A stretch of DNA of 64,000 nucleotides from Luteolibacter sp. Y139 (GCF_038066715.1 NZ_JBBUKT010000014.1:62001-126000); one strand, 5' to 3'; positions 29,382 to 39,319 are shown, counted from the stretch's first letter. The notes: a model not told the origin generated them from the sequence alone. Translations and numbers: made by a program.

Positions 29382-31289
29382 TTATTGGAGGAAAAGGAAC
29401 TCGGAGGACATCACCAGCGCCGAGACGATGTTGCGGTAGCCGTTCTGGCCGGACTTTTTCACCTCGTCTTGCATCCAGCCCATCTCCTCGGAGGTCGGCG
29501 GACGATTGAGGATGGTGATGTAGAGACGGCGGATCTTCTCCTCGTCGCTGCCCGCGCCTTCGAGACTCTTGTAAAGGTGCGCACCGGAGTTGTTGACCAA
29601 CTGCTCCTGCACGTAGCCGTTCATCAGCGAGAGCACCTGGCCCACGTTCGGCTCACGGCTTGCGCCTTCGACAACGATGCGGTCGGACTGACCGAAGAGG
29701 TAGAGCAGGTGGTTGCGGGGAGCGGGGCTGGGCAGCTCGGAAGCGCGGACCTGGGCCTTGCTGTCATAGGTCTGCACCTTGGCCATCATGCCCATGCTAT
29801 CGCCACCACCACCGCCGCCGCCCTTCTTCACTTCTTCGAGCAGCTTGTCGAAGTAGGAGCGCACCGCGGCTTCGGAATCGAGGGCCAGCACCTCCTTGGA
29901 CACCTGCACCATGTTCTTCTTGCCGACCAGCACCGGCTTGCGGCCGACATAGATCCGGTCGTCCAGGCTGCGGCGCGGCTTCTTGTCCGGATCGCCGGAG
30001 GCCAGCGTGATCAGCGAGTCCCACAGCTGCTCTGCCGACAGGCGGGAAAGCTGGCGACCATGGAAGTCATCACCGGTAGCCACCTTCGCCGGCTCCGGAT
30101 TCGGCACGAATTGGAAGGTCTTGGTATTCAGCAGCACCTTCTGGAAAGCCCGCAGGTCATAGTTGAGCTCGCCCATCAGCGAGATCAGCGTGGCCATCAG
30201 CTCCGGGTTGTGGAGTTCCTTGGTCGCCTTGTATTCGTCGACCGGCTCATACACCCCGCGGCCCATCACATGCTTCCACATGCGGTTCGCTGCGACGGAT
30301 GCGAACTGCTCTCCCGTCTTGTTCGTGACCCACTCGGCGAGCATCTCACGGCCGCCGCCCTTGTCGTTCTTCTCGGAAATGCGGACGCCCTTGCCGAACG
30401 GAGTCTTCGCACCGATCAACTGGCCCGGCTGGCCATCGCGATACTGGTAGTCTTCGGGCAGCTTGATCTTGCCCTCGCCGGTACCGCCGAGGCTGAGCCC
30501 GTAGACGCGATCCCACATGACCTGCGCCACGTCGTAATCCGTCGAGCGGCGCTTTTCGCCATCGTTGATCTCATCCCACAGACCCTTCATCAGGTCCTGC
30601 TTCTCTCCACCCTGACCTTGGGTGAAGGCCGCCAGTTCGAAGAAATCGTGCCGCTCGGTGGTGCCGAAGGGATCATCGTGGCACTGCGCACACTCCATCC
30701 GGGAGCCGAGGAAAACCCGCATCGAGTTCGCCAGGTTGTCGAGCGGCATGCCGCGGTCACGGGTGTAGTAGCCGACCGCCGCCGTCTCCGGATCCCAGCC
30801 GTCACCCTTCGCAGAGAGCAGCTTGTGGGTGAATTCGTTCCACGGCATGTTGTTCTCCATCGCCGTGCGTACCCAGTAGCGATACGGCTCGAAGCTGCCG
30901 TTGAAGCCCGGCTTGTCATCCGTCACCCGCAACAGGTCGAAGACCCAGTTGGTCATGTTGCTCGCGTAGCCCGGCGACTTCATCAGGTAGTCGATGAGCT
31001 GGACGCGTTTGTTCGCGTCGTCGATTTCCAGGAAAAAGCGGGCCTCCTCGACCGTCGGGATGCGCCCGATGGCGACCAGGAAGGCACGGCGCAGGAATGT
31101 GGAGTCATCCGTCACCGCCGGCACCTCCAGCTTCTCCTTCCGGTACCAGGCCGCCACCGTGGCGTCGATGGATCGGGCGGCTTTGGCGATGAAGACAGGA
31201 TCGTCCGCGGGAGCTGGCTTCTCCGCAGCGCGGACAAAGGGCAGCACCACCAGCCAACAGGCGAGGGAACCGAAAAGGCGAGATTTCAT
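29382..31289 (-). CDS. DUF1549/DUF1553 domain protein
   Basis: The product is 635 residues from ATG 31289 with a signal peptide (SRLFGSLACWLVVLPFVRA). The DUF1549 part covers ~40-260 and contains the haem-type motif CAQCHDDPF. DUF1553 follows (~330-600) with SAEQLWDSL and the Gly-rich low-complexity patch GGGGGGDS. Unlike the longer homologue at 40777 it lacks the N-terminal PSCyt1 cytochrome domain. It is exported and probably binds one c-type haem. It is co-transcribed with the downstream DUF1501 gene and divergent from the lipo-NRPS. Confidence 0.9.
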   Translation of the reverse strand: MKSRLFGSLACWLVVLPFVRAAEKPAPADDPVFIAKAARSIDATVAAWYRKEKLEVPAVTDDSTFLRRAFLVAIGRIPTVEEARFFLEIDDANKRVQLIDYLMKSPGYASNMTNWVFDLLRVTDDKPGFNGSFEPYRYWVRTAMENNMPWNEFTHKLLSAKGDGWDPETAAVGYYTRDRGMPLDNLANSMRVFLGSRMECAQCHDDPFGTTERHDFFELAAFTQGQGGEKQDLMKGLWDEINDGEKRRSTDYDVAQVMWDRVYGLSLGGTGEGKIKLPEDYQYRDGQPGQLIGAKTPFGKGVRISEKNDKGGGREMLAEWVTNKTGEQFASVAANRMWKHVMGRGVYEPVDEYKATKELHNPELMATLISLMGELNYDLRAFQKVLLNTKTFQFVPNPEPAKVATGDDFHGRQLSRLSAEQLWDSLITLASGDPDKKPRRSLDDRIYVGRKPVLVGKKNMVQVSKEVLALDSEAAVRSYFDKLLEEVKKGGGGGGGDSMGMMAKVQTYDSKAQVRASELPSPAPRNHLLYLFGQSDRIVVEGASREPNVGQVLSLMNGYVQEQLVNNSGAHLYKSLEGAGSDEEKIRRLYITILNRPPTSEEMGWMQDEVKKSGQNGYRNIVSALVMSSEFLFLQ

Positions 31290-31334
31290 GGGTTTCGAGG
31301 TTTTGACAAAGCTAGACGTTCGACTTGGGGTCGT

Positions 31335-31374
31335 CAATTGGACGCCAAGGCATGCAATTCAACGCCAAGGCAGG
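31335..31374. repeat. Tandem 20-bp direct repeat in the DUF1549/NRPS divergent region
   Basis: Two abutting 20-mers, CAATTGGACGCCAAGGCATG (31335-31354) and CAATTCAACGCCAAGGCAGG (31355-31374), differ at 3 positions. They lie 46 bp upstream of the DUF1549 start in a 338-bp divergent intergenic region that holds no gene. A tandem operator for a dimeric regulator is a reasonable reading. The rest of the region is AT-richer near 31400-31450 (promoter-like) without a motif I can name. Confidence 0.5.
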
Positions 31375-31627
31375 GGATCGACCGCCTACGCAGCCATCCG
31401 ATGGGTTCTTTCGTTAAAACAAAACGGAGTTTAAACACAAAACGGTAGGGAAAGTTCCTCTCAGAGATGCGCTATTTTTGATCCAAACCCGTCACAGGCA
31501 TGCATCTTGCCTCAACTTCTTTGCCTTTCCTCACGCGATCACGTAGGAGGGGCGGAGTTGTCCCCCGGGATCGATTTCGGTAGCGTCACCGAGCTGCTGT
31601 GGTTCGCCGCGCAGCGCCCCCCCCTGA

Positions 31628-34600
31628 ATGACCACCAGAGCACTCACCCTGGACCGTCCAATCGTCGGCCCGCTTCCCGCGGTGCTGGACCAGAGGGCTG
31701 CTGCCGATGCCGGGCGGCTGGCCTTCCGGTTTCTCGTGGACGGAGAGGAAAACGAGCGCCTGCTCCACTACGGCGAACTGCTGCGGCAGGCGCGGATCCA
31801 AGCCGCGAATCTGGTCGAGGCCGGCGCCTCCGGAAAGCCGGTGCTGTTGATGCACTCGCCCGGTCTGGATTTCATCATCGGCCTTTTCGCCTGCTGGTAC
31901 GCCGGGGCGATCGCAGTGCCGGCCTACCCACCGAGCGGGAATCGCCACCGGCAACGGCTCGAGGCAATCCTCCGGGATTCCGGCGCGGCCCTCGCCATCG
32001 GGGAAACACCCGCCAAGCCCATCCCCGGGGTCAGGGTCCTGACTTGGGAAGAACTCTCCACCGGCCAGCCCTTCGCCGGAGATGCCCCTTATGGGGAAGT
32101 CCCCTGCCTGATCCAATACACCTCCGGCTCCACGGCGAAGCCGAAGGGCGTGGTGCTTCATCATCGTCATCTCCGGCAACACCTCGCTGCACTCGGCAAT
32201 ACCGTCCGTGGCCTGGGCATCCGCTCCATGCTGAGCTGGCTGCCGCCCTACCATGACATGGGGCTCATCCTGAAGATCCTCTTCTCCTTCGACTCGGGAG
32301 TCCCGCTCACCTTCTTCTCGCCCGATCACTTCGTGCAGCGCCCGGTCCGCTGGCTGCGCGCGATCAGCCGCTACCGCGCCGAATTCAGCGGCGGCCCGAA
32401 TTTCGCCTTCGATCTCTGCCTGCGCTCGATCCGCGACGAGGAACTCGCCGGCCTCGATCTCTCCTGCTGGACCGCCGCGCCCACCGGCGCCGAGCGGATC
32501 CGCATCGATACCCTCCAGCGCTTCACCCGCCGCTTTGCGCCCTACGGCTTCCGGCCGGAGACCTTCCTGCCCGGCTACGGCTTGGCCGAGTCCACCCTCA
32601 TCGTCACCGCCTGTCGCTCGGGGAAATTCCAGAGCATCTCCCATCATCCCGAAGCCGGCCAGCATGTCTCCTGCGGACCGGTGATCGATGGCCTGTCAGT
32701 GCGCATCGCGGATCCTGCCACCGGACAAACCCTGCCGCCCGGAAAGATCGGCGAGATCCGCGTCAAAGGCACCAGCGTCGCCGCGGGCTACTGGAACCAC
32801 CCGGAGGAAAGCGCCAGGATCTTCGGAGCCGAGGGCGAGCTGCACACCGGCGACCGCGGCTATCTCGAAAACGGCGAACTCCACGTGGTCGGCCGCATCA
32901 AGGATCTGATCATCCTCGGCGGCACCAATGTGGCCCCGGAGGATGTCGAGGCCGCCCTGGCCAGTGCCTTCCCGCAGTTCGCCGCCGCCGCTGCCTTCGC
33001 GGGCGATACTCCCACCGGTGAAGGGTTGATACTGGCGATCGAATCGCCACGCCTTCCAGAGAAGGAGCTGGCCGAACTTGCCACCGCCATCCGCCGCAGC
33101 ATTGCCGATTCCCTGGAATTGCCCATCCATCGCATCGTCTTCGTTCGCACCGGCACCCTGCCCCGCACCACCAGCGGGAAGCTCCAGCGCTCCGCCGCAC
33201 GCGAGGCCTACCAGCAGCGAAAGCTCATCGTCACCTTCGACGAAGCCGCCCTCTCGCCCGCGATTCCGCCGGGCGGCAAGTGGCTGGATGCAGTGCTGGA
33301 TGCCGTGCGCGAAGTCTCCGGCCGCGATGGCGTGACTGCGGAGGACGACCTGATCGCCTTCGGCCTTAGTTCCATTGAGGCTACCCGCTTGGCCGCCCTC
33401 CTGCGAGCCACTACCGGTGTCGAAGTCTCCCTTGCAGAACTCTTCTCAGCGACTTCCTTCGGCCATCTCGCCAGCAGCTTTGAAGGCAGGACCGGCACTC
33501 CGCTGCCCGAGATCGTTCCCGGCTCGGGACGTGACAGCGGCCTCCTCACCCACTCGCAGGAGCGCATGGGCTTCCTCCATCAGTTGGAGCCGGAAAGCGC
33601 CGCCTATCATGTCTTCGGTGCCCTGGAGTTGGAGGGGCCGCTCGACTCCCTCGCGCTCGAGCGCGCCTACACCACCCTGCTTTCCCGCCACAGCATCCTG
33701 CGCAGCCGTCACCGGATGAATGACGGCCGCCTCACGGTGCGCCTCGACGATAGCCCACCGCCGCCCATCGAGCGCAGCAGCGGCCCGCGTGAAGAAGTCC
33801 TACACGCCTTCGCCTTGCGGCCATTCGATCTCGCGAATGAATCACCCATCCGCGCGCTGCTGATCGATTGTGGAAAGAACCATCACATCTTCGCGCTGTG
33901 TGCCCATCACATCGTCGCTGACGGCTGGTCGGTGCGCCTGCTCGTCCGCGACCTCGCCGCCTACTACGATGCCTTCACCGGCGGCACCCAGGCCCCGTCA
34001 CCACTGGCTGGACCGGACTACCTCGACTACGCGGCATGGCATCGCCGCTGGATCGAAGACGGTGCCGCCGATGCCGCGACCCTCTACTGGAAGCGCCGTC
34101 TAACAGGTCACTCCGGCGTGATGGAACTCGCCACCGATTTCCCGCGACCGGCCAAGCCCTCGTCACTCGGTGGTGCCGTGGAGCGTACCGTGCCAGCCGG
34201 CCTCGTCGAACGCGTCACCGCTTTCGCCAAGTCCCGCCGCGTCACGCCCTTCATGGTCCAGCTCGCGGCCTTCCTGCTGCTGCTGCGACGCCACGGCGGC
34301 GATGATGATCCAGTGATCGCCGTGCCGGTCGCCAATCGTAACCACGCCGCCGCCGCTGACCTCGTCGGAACCCTCGTCAATACCCTGCCCTTCCGGCTCA
34401 CGCTCGATCCGTCGGAGACGTTCCTCTCGTTGTTAAACCGCGTCCGCGATGCCGCCTTCGAAATGCAGGGCGCACAGGATGCCCCCTTCGAGCGCATCAT
34501 CGAGGCCATTCGCCCCGAGCGCGCCCGCGATCGCACCCCGCTCGCCCAGGTGATGTTCGATCACCAGGAAATCCCGATCGCCGAAACCTGGCACGGCGGC

Positions 34601-37435
34601 CTCCGCTGCCGTCCCTACCTCGCCCATCGCGGCGCGGTGCAGTTCGATCTCAGCCTGCTCTACTTCGTGCTCTCGGACCGCCAGCAAGTGGTGCTCGAAT
34701 ATCGCGACGATCTCTTCAAGAGGGAAACGGCGGACGCGATGCTCGACCGCTATCTCGCGACGCTCGGTGCCGTCTGCCGCGAAGCCTCACGGCCCATCCA
34801 CGCCATCGACGGTCTATCGGAAAATGACCTCCTCCACCTGCTCTCGGCAGGTCAGGGAGCCGCGCGCCCAGGGTTCCCGAAGCAAACCACTCCCGCGCTC
34901 ATCGCCGCGACTTGCAACCGTCTCGCAAAACAAACCGCCCTCGTCTGCGGCGAGGAATCGCTCGACTACGCCACCCTCGATTCGAGCGCTGCGTCCTTGG
35001 CTGCATCGCTGCAGCGAAAGGGCATCAAGCCCGGTGATCGCATCGCCATTTTGTTAGAGCGCGATCTCCTGCTGCCGGTCGCTTTGCTGGCCGCCTGGAA
35101 ATGCGGGGCCGCCTACGTTCCGCTGGACTCCGCCAATCCACCCGAGCGTCTCGCGCTGGTGCTGGAGGACCAGGCCCCGCTCCACGTCCTCGTTTCCCCA
35201 TCGCTCGTCGATCGCCTGCCGCCAAATACGACATCTATCGTACTTGATCCCGCCATGCTTGCGGGCACGAGCCTTCCCGAGCCAGTCCCGGTAAATCCGC
35301 AGGACGCCGCCTACATCCTTTACACCTCCGGCTCCACCGGAAAGCCAAAGGGCGTGATCGTTTCCCACGGCGCGCTGGCGAATTTCCTCCTCTCGATGCA
35401 GGAGGAACCGGGCTTCAGCCAAGGCCAGCGCCTGCTCGCCGTGACCACCGTGTCCTTCGACATCTCGGCGCTGGAAATCTTCCTGCCTCTCGTCGCCGGC
35501 GGCACCGTGGACCTCGTCCCCGGTTGCGTCGCCCGCGATCCCGCCGCACTCCTTTCACGACTCGAAGCGACCACGCCGGACGTGATGCAGGCCACACCCG
35601 CCACTTGGCGCATGCTGATCGACGCGGGCTGGCACGGCTCGCCCGGCATGAAGATCCTCTGCGGTGGCGAGGCCATGGACCTGCCGCTCGCCCGCAAGCT
35701 GCTCCCGCTCGGCCGCGAACTCTGGAACCTCTACGGCCCCACCGAGACCACCGTGTGGTCCACCATCTGGCGCGTGCCGGACAATCCCGAGCGCATCCTG
35801 ATCGGCCACCCCATCGCCAATACCGGCATCCACATCGCCGGAAACGATGGCTCCCCGCTCCCTCCCGGCATCCCCGGCGAATTGCTTATTTCCGGCGCGG
35901 GCTTGGCCGACGGCTACTGGCAACACCCCGACCTAACAGCTGAACGCTTCGTCCCGACTCCTTCCGTCGAGATGCCCCGGATCTATCGCACCGGCGATCT
36001 CGCCCGCTGGCACGCCGATGGCTCGCTCGAATGCCTCGGGCGCTCCGATGGCCAAATCAAGATCCGTGGCTTCCGCGTGGAGCTTGGCGAAATCGATGCC
36101 GCCCTGCTCTCCCATCTCGGCATCGCTGAGGCCGCCACCGTGCTCAAGGATGAGCGCCTCGTCGCATGGTATCGCCCCACCGTTCCCGGGCTGCCCGCTT
36201 CCGAAATCACCGCGCACCTCCGCGCACGACTTCCGGACTACATGATTCCGGCACCGCTGGTCGCCATCGATCACATGCCTCTGACAGCAAGCGGCAAGAT
36301 TGATCGCAAGGCCCTCGCCGCGCGCCCGCTGCCCGAAGCCTCCATTGAAAATCCAGTCGCAACGAACGCCGGTGACCCGCTGGTAACCGAACTCTGCCAG
36401 ATCTGGGCCGGAGCCTTGGGAAGCCGGAACGTCCAACCCGACGACGACTTCTTCGCACTCGGCGGACACTCGCTCGTCGCGGCACGCCTCGTCACGGAAG
36501 CTACCCAACGCACCGGCATCACGGTCTCGCTCGATTGGTTGTTCGATCGCCCAACGCCCGCCGGCATGGCCGCGCAAATCCGCGAGAAAGCCGCGCCTGA
36601 CCTGGCGGAACCGCGGGTGCTACCGCTGGCCCGCGGCCAAGGCGGCACCCCGCTCTTCTGGTGCCACACCCTGGTCGATGGCGGCATGGGACTCCTGCCC
36701 TATCGCGAGACGGCACAGTTGTTAGGCGACGTCACCGACTCGCACGGCATCGCCGAAGGGGCGCATGGCTTCGACACGCTGGCCGCCATGGCCACCGCCC
36801 ACGTCGCGAAGATCCGCGCCGCCCAGCCACGCGGACCTTACAAAATCGCCGGCTTCTGCTTCGGCGGAAATCTCGCCGCGGAAATCGCCTCCCAGCTCGC
36901 AGACGCGGGCGAGGAAATCGAGCTGCTCTGCCTGCTGGAGGCTGCTCCGCCTCACCCCGCTTCCCATCACAATCCTTGGCTTCACCTCGCCACTTGGCAG
37001 CGCATTCTCTCGCGCCTTCCCGGCCGCGTGAAGAGCTTCATGAAGCGGGACGCTGAAGCCGTGCTTCGCCGCTTGAAAATGAAGCAACGCGCCGCCGCCT
37101 CCGAAATGACACGGCTCTCGCGCAAGGACGGCATCCCGGACATCCGCGGCATTCTCGATCTCGATGTCCTCGACCCGGAATCCCAAGAGCGAGCCACCCT
37201 TCATTGGGAAGCCCTCCACAAGCACCAGTCGCGTCTGCCCCGGGCCAAGCGCATCGTGCTGATCCGTGCCGATGACGATGGCTGGCTGCCACGCCCGCCC
37301 ACGCTCGGCTGGTCGGCACCCTGCGAAATCGAAGTCCACACCGTGCCCGGCCGCCACGAGGAATTCCTGCGCCGCCGCTCCGCCAAGGAAGTGGCCGACG
37401 TGATGAGGCAGGTGCTCTTTCCCCAGAAGGCCTAA
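31628..37435 (+). CDS. Lipo-NRPS: FAAL-ACP-C-A-PCP-TE, predicted glycine-activating, with cysteine thioesterase
   Basis: The 1935-residue cytoplasmic megasynthase has a fatty acyl-AMP ligase (1-~550; QYTSGSTAKPKGVVLHH, WLPPYHDMGL, SGGPNFAFDLC) and an acyl carrier domain with Ser582. A condensation domain (~640-1065; HHIVADG from His760) and an adenylation domain (~1075-1580; YTSGSTGKPKG, YGPTETT, KIRGFRVELGEID) follow. Last are a carrier domain with Ser1615 (LGGHSL) and a thioesterase (~1665-1935). Aligned by eye to GrsA, the A-domain pocket reads D-I-L-Q-L-G-L-V-W-K, close to glycine codes. The thioesterase nucleophile motif is GFCFGG, with Cys1744 in place of Ser. Loading of a fatty acid and condensation with one amino acid is predicted. 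No phosphopantetheinyl transferase or tailoring genes lie nearby. Confidence 0.92.
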   Translation: MTTRALTLDRPIVGPLPAVLDQRAAADAGRLAFRFLVDGEENERLLHYGELLRQARIQAANLVEAGASGKPVLLMHSPGLDFIIGLFACWYAGAIAVPAYPPSGNRHRQRLEAILRDSGAALAIGETPAKPIPGVRVLTWEELSTGQPFAGDAPYGEVPCLIQYTSGSTAKPKGVVLHHRHLRQHLAALGNTVRGLGIRSMLSWLPPYHDMGLILKILFSFDSGVPLTFFSPDHFVQRPVRWLRAISRYRAEFSGGPNFAFDLCLRSIRDEELAGLDLSCWTAAPTGAERIRIDTLQRFTRRFAPYGFRPETFLPGYGLAESTLIVTACRSGKFQSISHHPEAGQHVSCGPVIDGLSVRIADPATGQTLPPGKIGEIRVKGTSVAAGYWNHPEESARIFGAEGELHTGDRGYLENGELHVVGRIKDLIILGGTNVAPEDVEAALASAFPQFAAAAAFAGDTPTGEGLILAIESPRLPEKELAELATAIRRSIADSLELPIHRIVFVRTGTLPRTTSGKLQRSAAREAYQQRKLIVTFDEAALSPAIPPGGKWLDAVLDAVREVSGRDGVTAEDDLIAFGLSSIEATRLAALLRATTGVEVSLAELFSATSFGHLASSFEGRTGTPLPEIVPGSGRDSGLLTHSQERMGFLHQLEPESAAYHVFGALELEGPLDSLALERAYTTLLSRHSILRSRHRMNDGRLTVRLDDSPPPPIERSSGPREEVLHAFALRPFDLANESPIRALLIDCGKNHHIFALCAHHIVADGWSVRLLVRDLAAYYDAFTGGTQAPSPLAGPDYLDYAAWHRRWIEDGAADAATLYWKRRLTGHSGVMELATDFPRPAKPSSLGGAVERTVPAGLVERVTAFAKSRRVTPFMVQLAAFLLLLRRHGGDDDPVIAVPVANRNHAAAADLVGTLVNTLPFRLTLDPSETFLSLLNRVRDAAFEMQGAQDAPFERIIEAIRPERARDRTPLAQVMFDHQEIPIAETWHGGLRCRPYLAHRGAVQFDLSLLYFVLSDRQQVVLEYRDDLFKRETADAMLDRYLATLGAVCREASRPIHAIDGLSENDLLHLLSAGQGAARPGFPKQTTPALIAATCNRLAKQTALVCGEESLDYATLDSSAASLAASLQRKGIKPGDRIAILLERDLLLPVALLAAWKCGAAYVPLDSANPPERLALVLEDQAPLHVLVSPSLVDRLPPNTTSIVLDPAMLAGTSLPEPVPVNPQDAAYILYTSGSTGKPKGVIVSHGALANFLLSMQEEPGFSQGQRLLAVTTVSFDISALEIFLPLVAGGTVDLVPGCVARDPAALLSRLEATTPDVMQATPATWRMLIDAGWHGSPGMKILCGGEAMDLPLARKLLPLGRELWNLYGPTETTVWSTIWRVPDNPERILIGHPIANTGIHIAGNDGSPLPPGIPGELLISGAGLADGYWQHPDLTAERFVPTPSVEMPRIYRTGDLARWHADGSLECLGRSDGQIKIRGFRVELGEIDAALLSHLGIAEAATVLKDERLVAWYRPTVPGLPASEITAHLRARLPDYMIPAPLVAIDHMPLTASGKIDRKALAARPLPEASIENPVATNAGDPLVTELCQIWAGALGSRNVQPDDDFFALGGHSLVAARLVTEATQRTGITVSLDWLFDRPTPAGMAAQIREKAAPDLAEPRVLPLARGQGGTPLFWCHTLVDGGMGLLPYRETAQLLGDVTDSHGIAEGAHGFDTLAAMATAHVAKIRAAQPRGPYKIAGFCFGGNLAAEIASQLADAGEEIELLCLLEAAPPHPASHHNPWLHLATWQRILSRLPGRVKSFMKRDAEAVLRRLKMKQRAAASEMTRLSRKDGIPDIRGILDLDVLDPESQERATLHWEALHKHQSRLPRAKRIVLIRADDDGWLPRPPTLGWSAPCEIEVHTVPGRHEEFLRRRSAKEVADVMRQVLFPQKA

Positions 37436-39123
37436 CAGCGCTTCGCTTCCTGAATCAGCGGACGCAGCTTCGCAAGCTCCGCAAGCGCCACGCTCTCCAG
37501 TGAATCGGGCAGGCGGAAGCTCCAGTTCTGCGGACCCACGGTGCCCGGTGAATTGATGCGGTCGGTGAGATCGCACAAGTCGGTGATCATGATCGCAGCA
37601 TAGCGCGACTTGGAATCGAGCAGCGCCTTGAACAACGCTTCCTTCACTTCCGCGCTGTAAGGTTGATCCGGCTCGATGTCCGCGAACTCGGCCATCAGCC
37701 GGAGATTGTTCACCGCCCCGGAACGCTCGCCTTCTTCGGCCTCCGGATCCTCTGCGATTTCGCGGAACCCTTCCCACATCGCCGGCAATGAGTCGTGGTC
37801 ATGCGTCGCATAGGTGGCGAATGAACACTCGGGCAATTCATCAGGCAGGATCACATGCCCCTCCTCATCGGCATCCCAGTGCGGCACCCGGAAGCCGGCG
37901 ACATCCAGCGAGGCAAGGTGCGGCCTCACATACTCCGGTACGCACCCGAGATCCTCGCCCACGACCGCCGCTCCACGCGCAGCCTCGATGACCATCTTCA
38001 ACCGCACGTCACCCTCCGCGCGATTCAGCTCCCGATTCTCCGGTGTATCGTCTGGCCGTGGACTCCACCCCGGCAAGGGACCGCCAGTGAGCTCGACCGC
38101 CTCGTCCTCCGTTAGACCGAGAAACTCGGCATTCCGCTGTGGCTGCCACGGGAATGAATAGATCCGGTAAAAGCCGAGCACGTGATCGATCCGGAAGATG
38201 TGGAAGATGTCCGTCAGCATCGAGATCCGCTGCCGCCACCACGGGAAACCAGCCGCTTCCATCCGGTCCCACCGATAGAGCGGGATGCCCCAGTTCTGCC
38301 CCCACTGCTGGATGAAGCGATCATGCTTGAAGAGTGTCTCCGGCGGCGCACCTCCGCACCAATTCAGATCAAAGTCCTCACGATTGAAGAACACATCCGC
38401 CGAGTAGCGGCTCACGCCGATCGGGATATCGCCCATCAGCTTCACGTTCTTGTGATCGGCATGCTCGCGGACCGAGCGCCACTGGACAAAGCACAGCCAC
38501 TGCACCCACGCGTAAAACTCCAGCCGCTCCTCCACCACCGCCGCGCTCGCTGCCTTGCTCGCTTCGAGGTGGGCCATCGCCCCCTCCACCGTGCGCAAGG
38601 GCTCCGGCCAATAGTCCCAAGCCTCGGAACCACCAGCCTGGTCCATCAACCAACGATAGATGCAGTAATTCTCCAGCCACGCCTTCTCCTCCCGCCGGAA
38701 GCGGAAGAAGGCGATATCCCCCGGACCGGAATTGAAGCGACTCCACGCTTTTTCCAACAAAGCACGCTTGGCCTGGCGAACCGCGGCATAGTTCACGCGA
38801 TCGGCCTGGAGATGCTCCCCGAGCTCGACTCGCGCGAGTTCGACATCGGATTCCTCAAGGCCGGGAATATCCCGCGCATCCATCGACAAGTACAATGGCT
38901 CCAGCGCCACCGAGGTAATCGCGTTGTACGGACTATCGTCGCCACCGGTTTCATTCAGCGGCAGCAGTTGCAGAAAGCCGATGCCATTCGCAGCGCAACG
39001 GTCGATCCACTGCTTCAAGGCACGCGTATCACCAATACCAAGATCCCCCTCCCGGCGGGGCGTGAAAGCGGGCAGGAGGAGGCCTGCGAGTCGAACGGAC
39101 ATGCGGGTGAGGCTGGCAGACAT
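37432..39123 (-). CDS. malQ: 4-alpha-glucanotransferase (GH77)
   Basis: The 563-residue product (or 556 from ATG 39102, where SVRLAGLLLPAF begins) matches amylomaltase. It has GIGDTRALKQWID and the loop NETGGDDSPYN near the N-terminus. The GH77 catalytic residues lie in FRIDHVLGFYRIY, VGEDLGCVP and YATHDHDSLP. It transfers glucan segments between alpha-1,4-glucans in the cytoplasm during glycogen or maltodextrin turnover. It is convergent with the NRPS gene and overlaps its stop region by 4 bp. No other glycogen genes are in the window. Confidence 0.93.
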   Translation of the reverse strand: MSASLTRMSVRLAGLLLPAFTPRREGDLGIGDTRALKQWIDRCAANGIGFLQLLPLNETGGDDSPYNAITSVALEPLYLSMDARDIPGLEESDVELARVELGEHLQADRVNYAAVRQAKRALLEKAWSRFNSGPGDIAFFRFRREEKAWLENYCIYRWLMDQAGGSEAWDYWPEPLRTVEGAMAHLEASKAASAAVVEERLEFYAWVQWLCFVQWRSVREHADHKNVKLMGDIPIGVSRYSADVFFNREDFDLNWCGGAPPETLFKHDRFIQQWGQNWGIPLYRWDRMEAAGFPWWRQRISMLTDIFHIFRIDHVLGFYRIYSFPWQPQRNAEFLGLTEDEAVELTGGPLPGWSPRPDDTPENRELNRAEGDVRLKMVIEAARGAAVVGEDLGCVPEYVRPHLASLDVAGFRVPHWDADEEGHVILPDELPECSFATYATHDHDSLPAMWEGFREIAEDPEAEEGERSGAVNNLRLMAEFADIEPDQPYSAEVKEALFKALLDSKSRYAAIMITDLCDLTDRINSPGTVGPQNWSFRLPDSLESVALAELAKLRPLIQEAKRC

Positions 39124-39180
39124 CGTGCCACGTTCCAGCCGGAAGCGTGTCGCCCCCTCTCTTCGTCATCCAGATCTCTT

Positions 39181-39261
39181 CGTCCCAACGGGACGGCTCA
39201 TAAAAGCCCGGCACGCAGTGCCGGGTCAGAGGACCAGCACCATCGCCTCCTGAAGGGAGGC
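39181..39261. repeat. REP-like three-hairpin element, copy B
   Basis: Three perfect hairpins: CGTCCC-AAC-GGGACG (39181-39195), CCCGGCAC-GCA-GTGCCGGG (39207-39225) and GCCTCC-TGAAG-GGAGGC (39245-39261), spaced 11 and 19 nt. The order, the first and third loops and the spacing match copy A at 20148-20228, while the stems differ with both strands changed. It occupies the 196-bp gap between malQ and the DUF1501 gene. Confidence 0.7.
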
Positions 39262-39319
39262 CTCATGCTTCTGGCGGCACCATCCAGGGCAAGGTCCGAA
39301 ACCATCCCTCGCCCACCGA

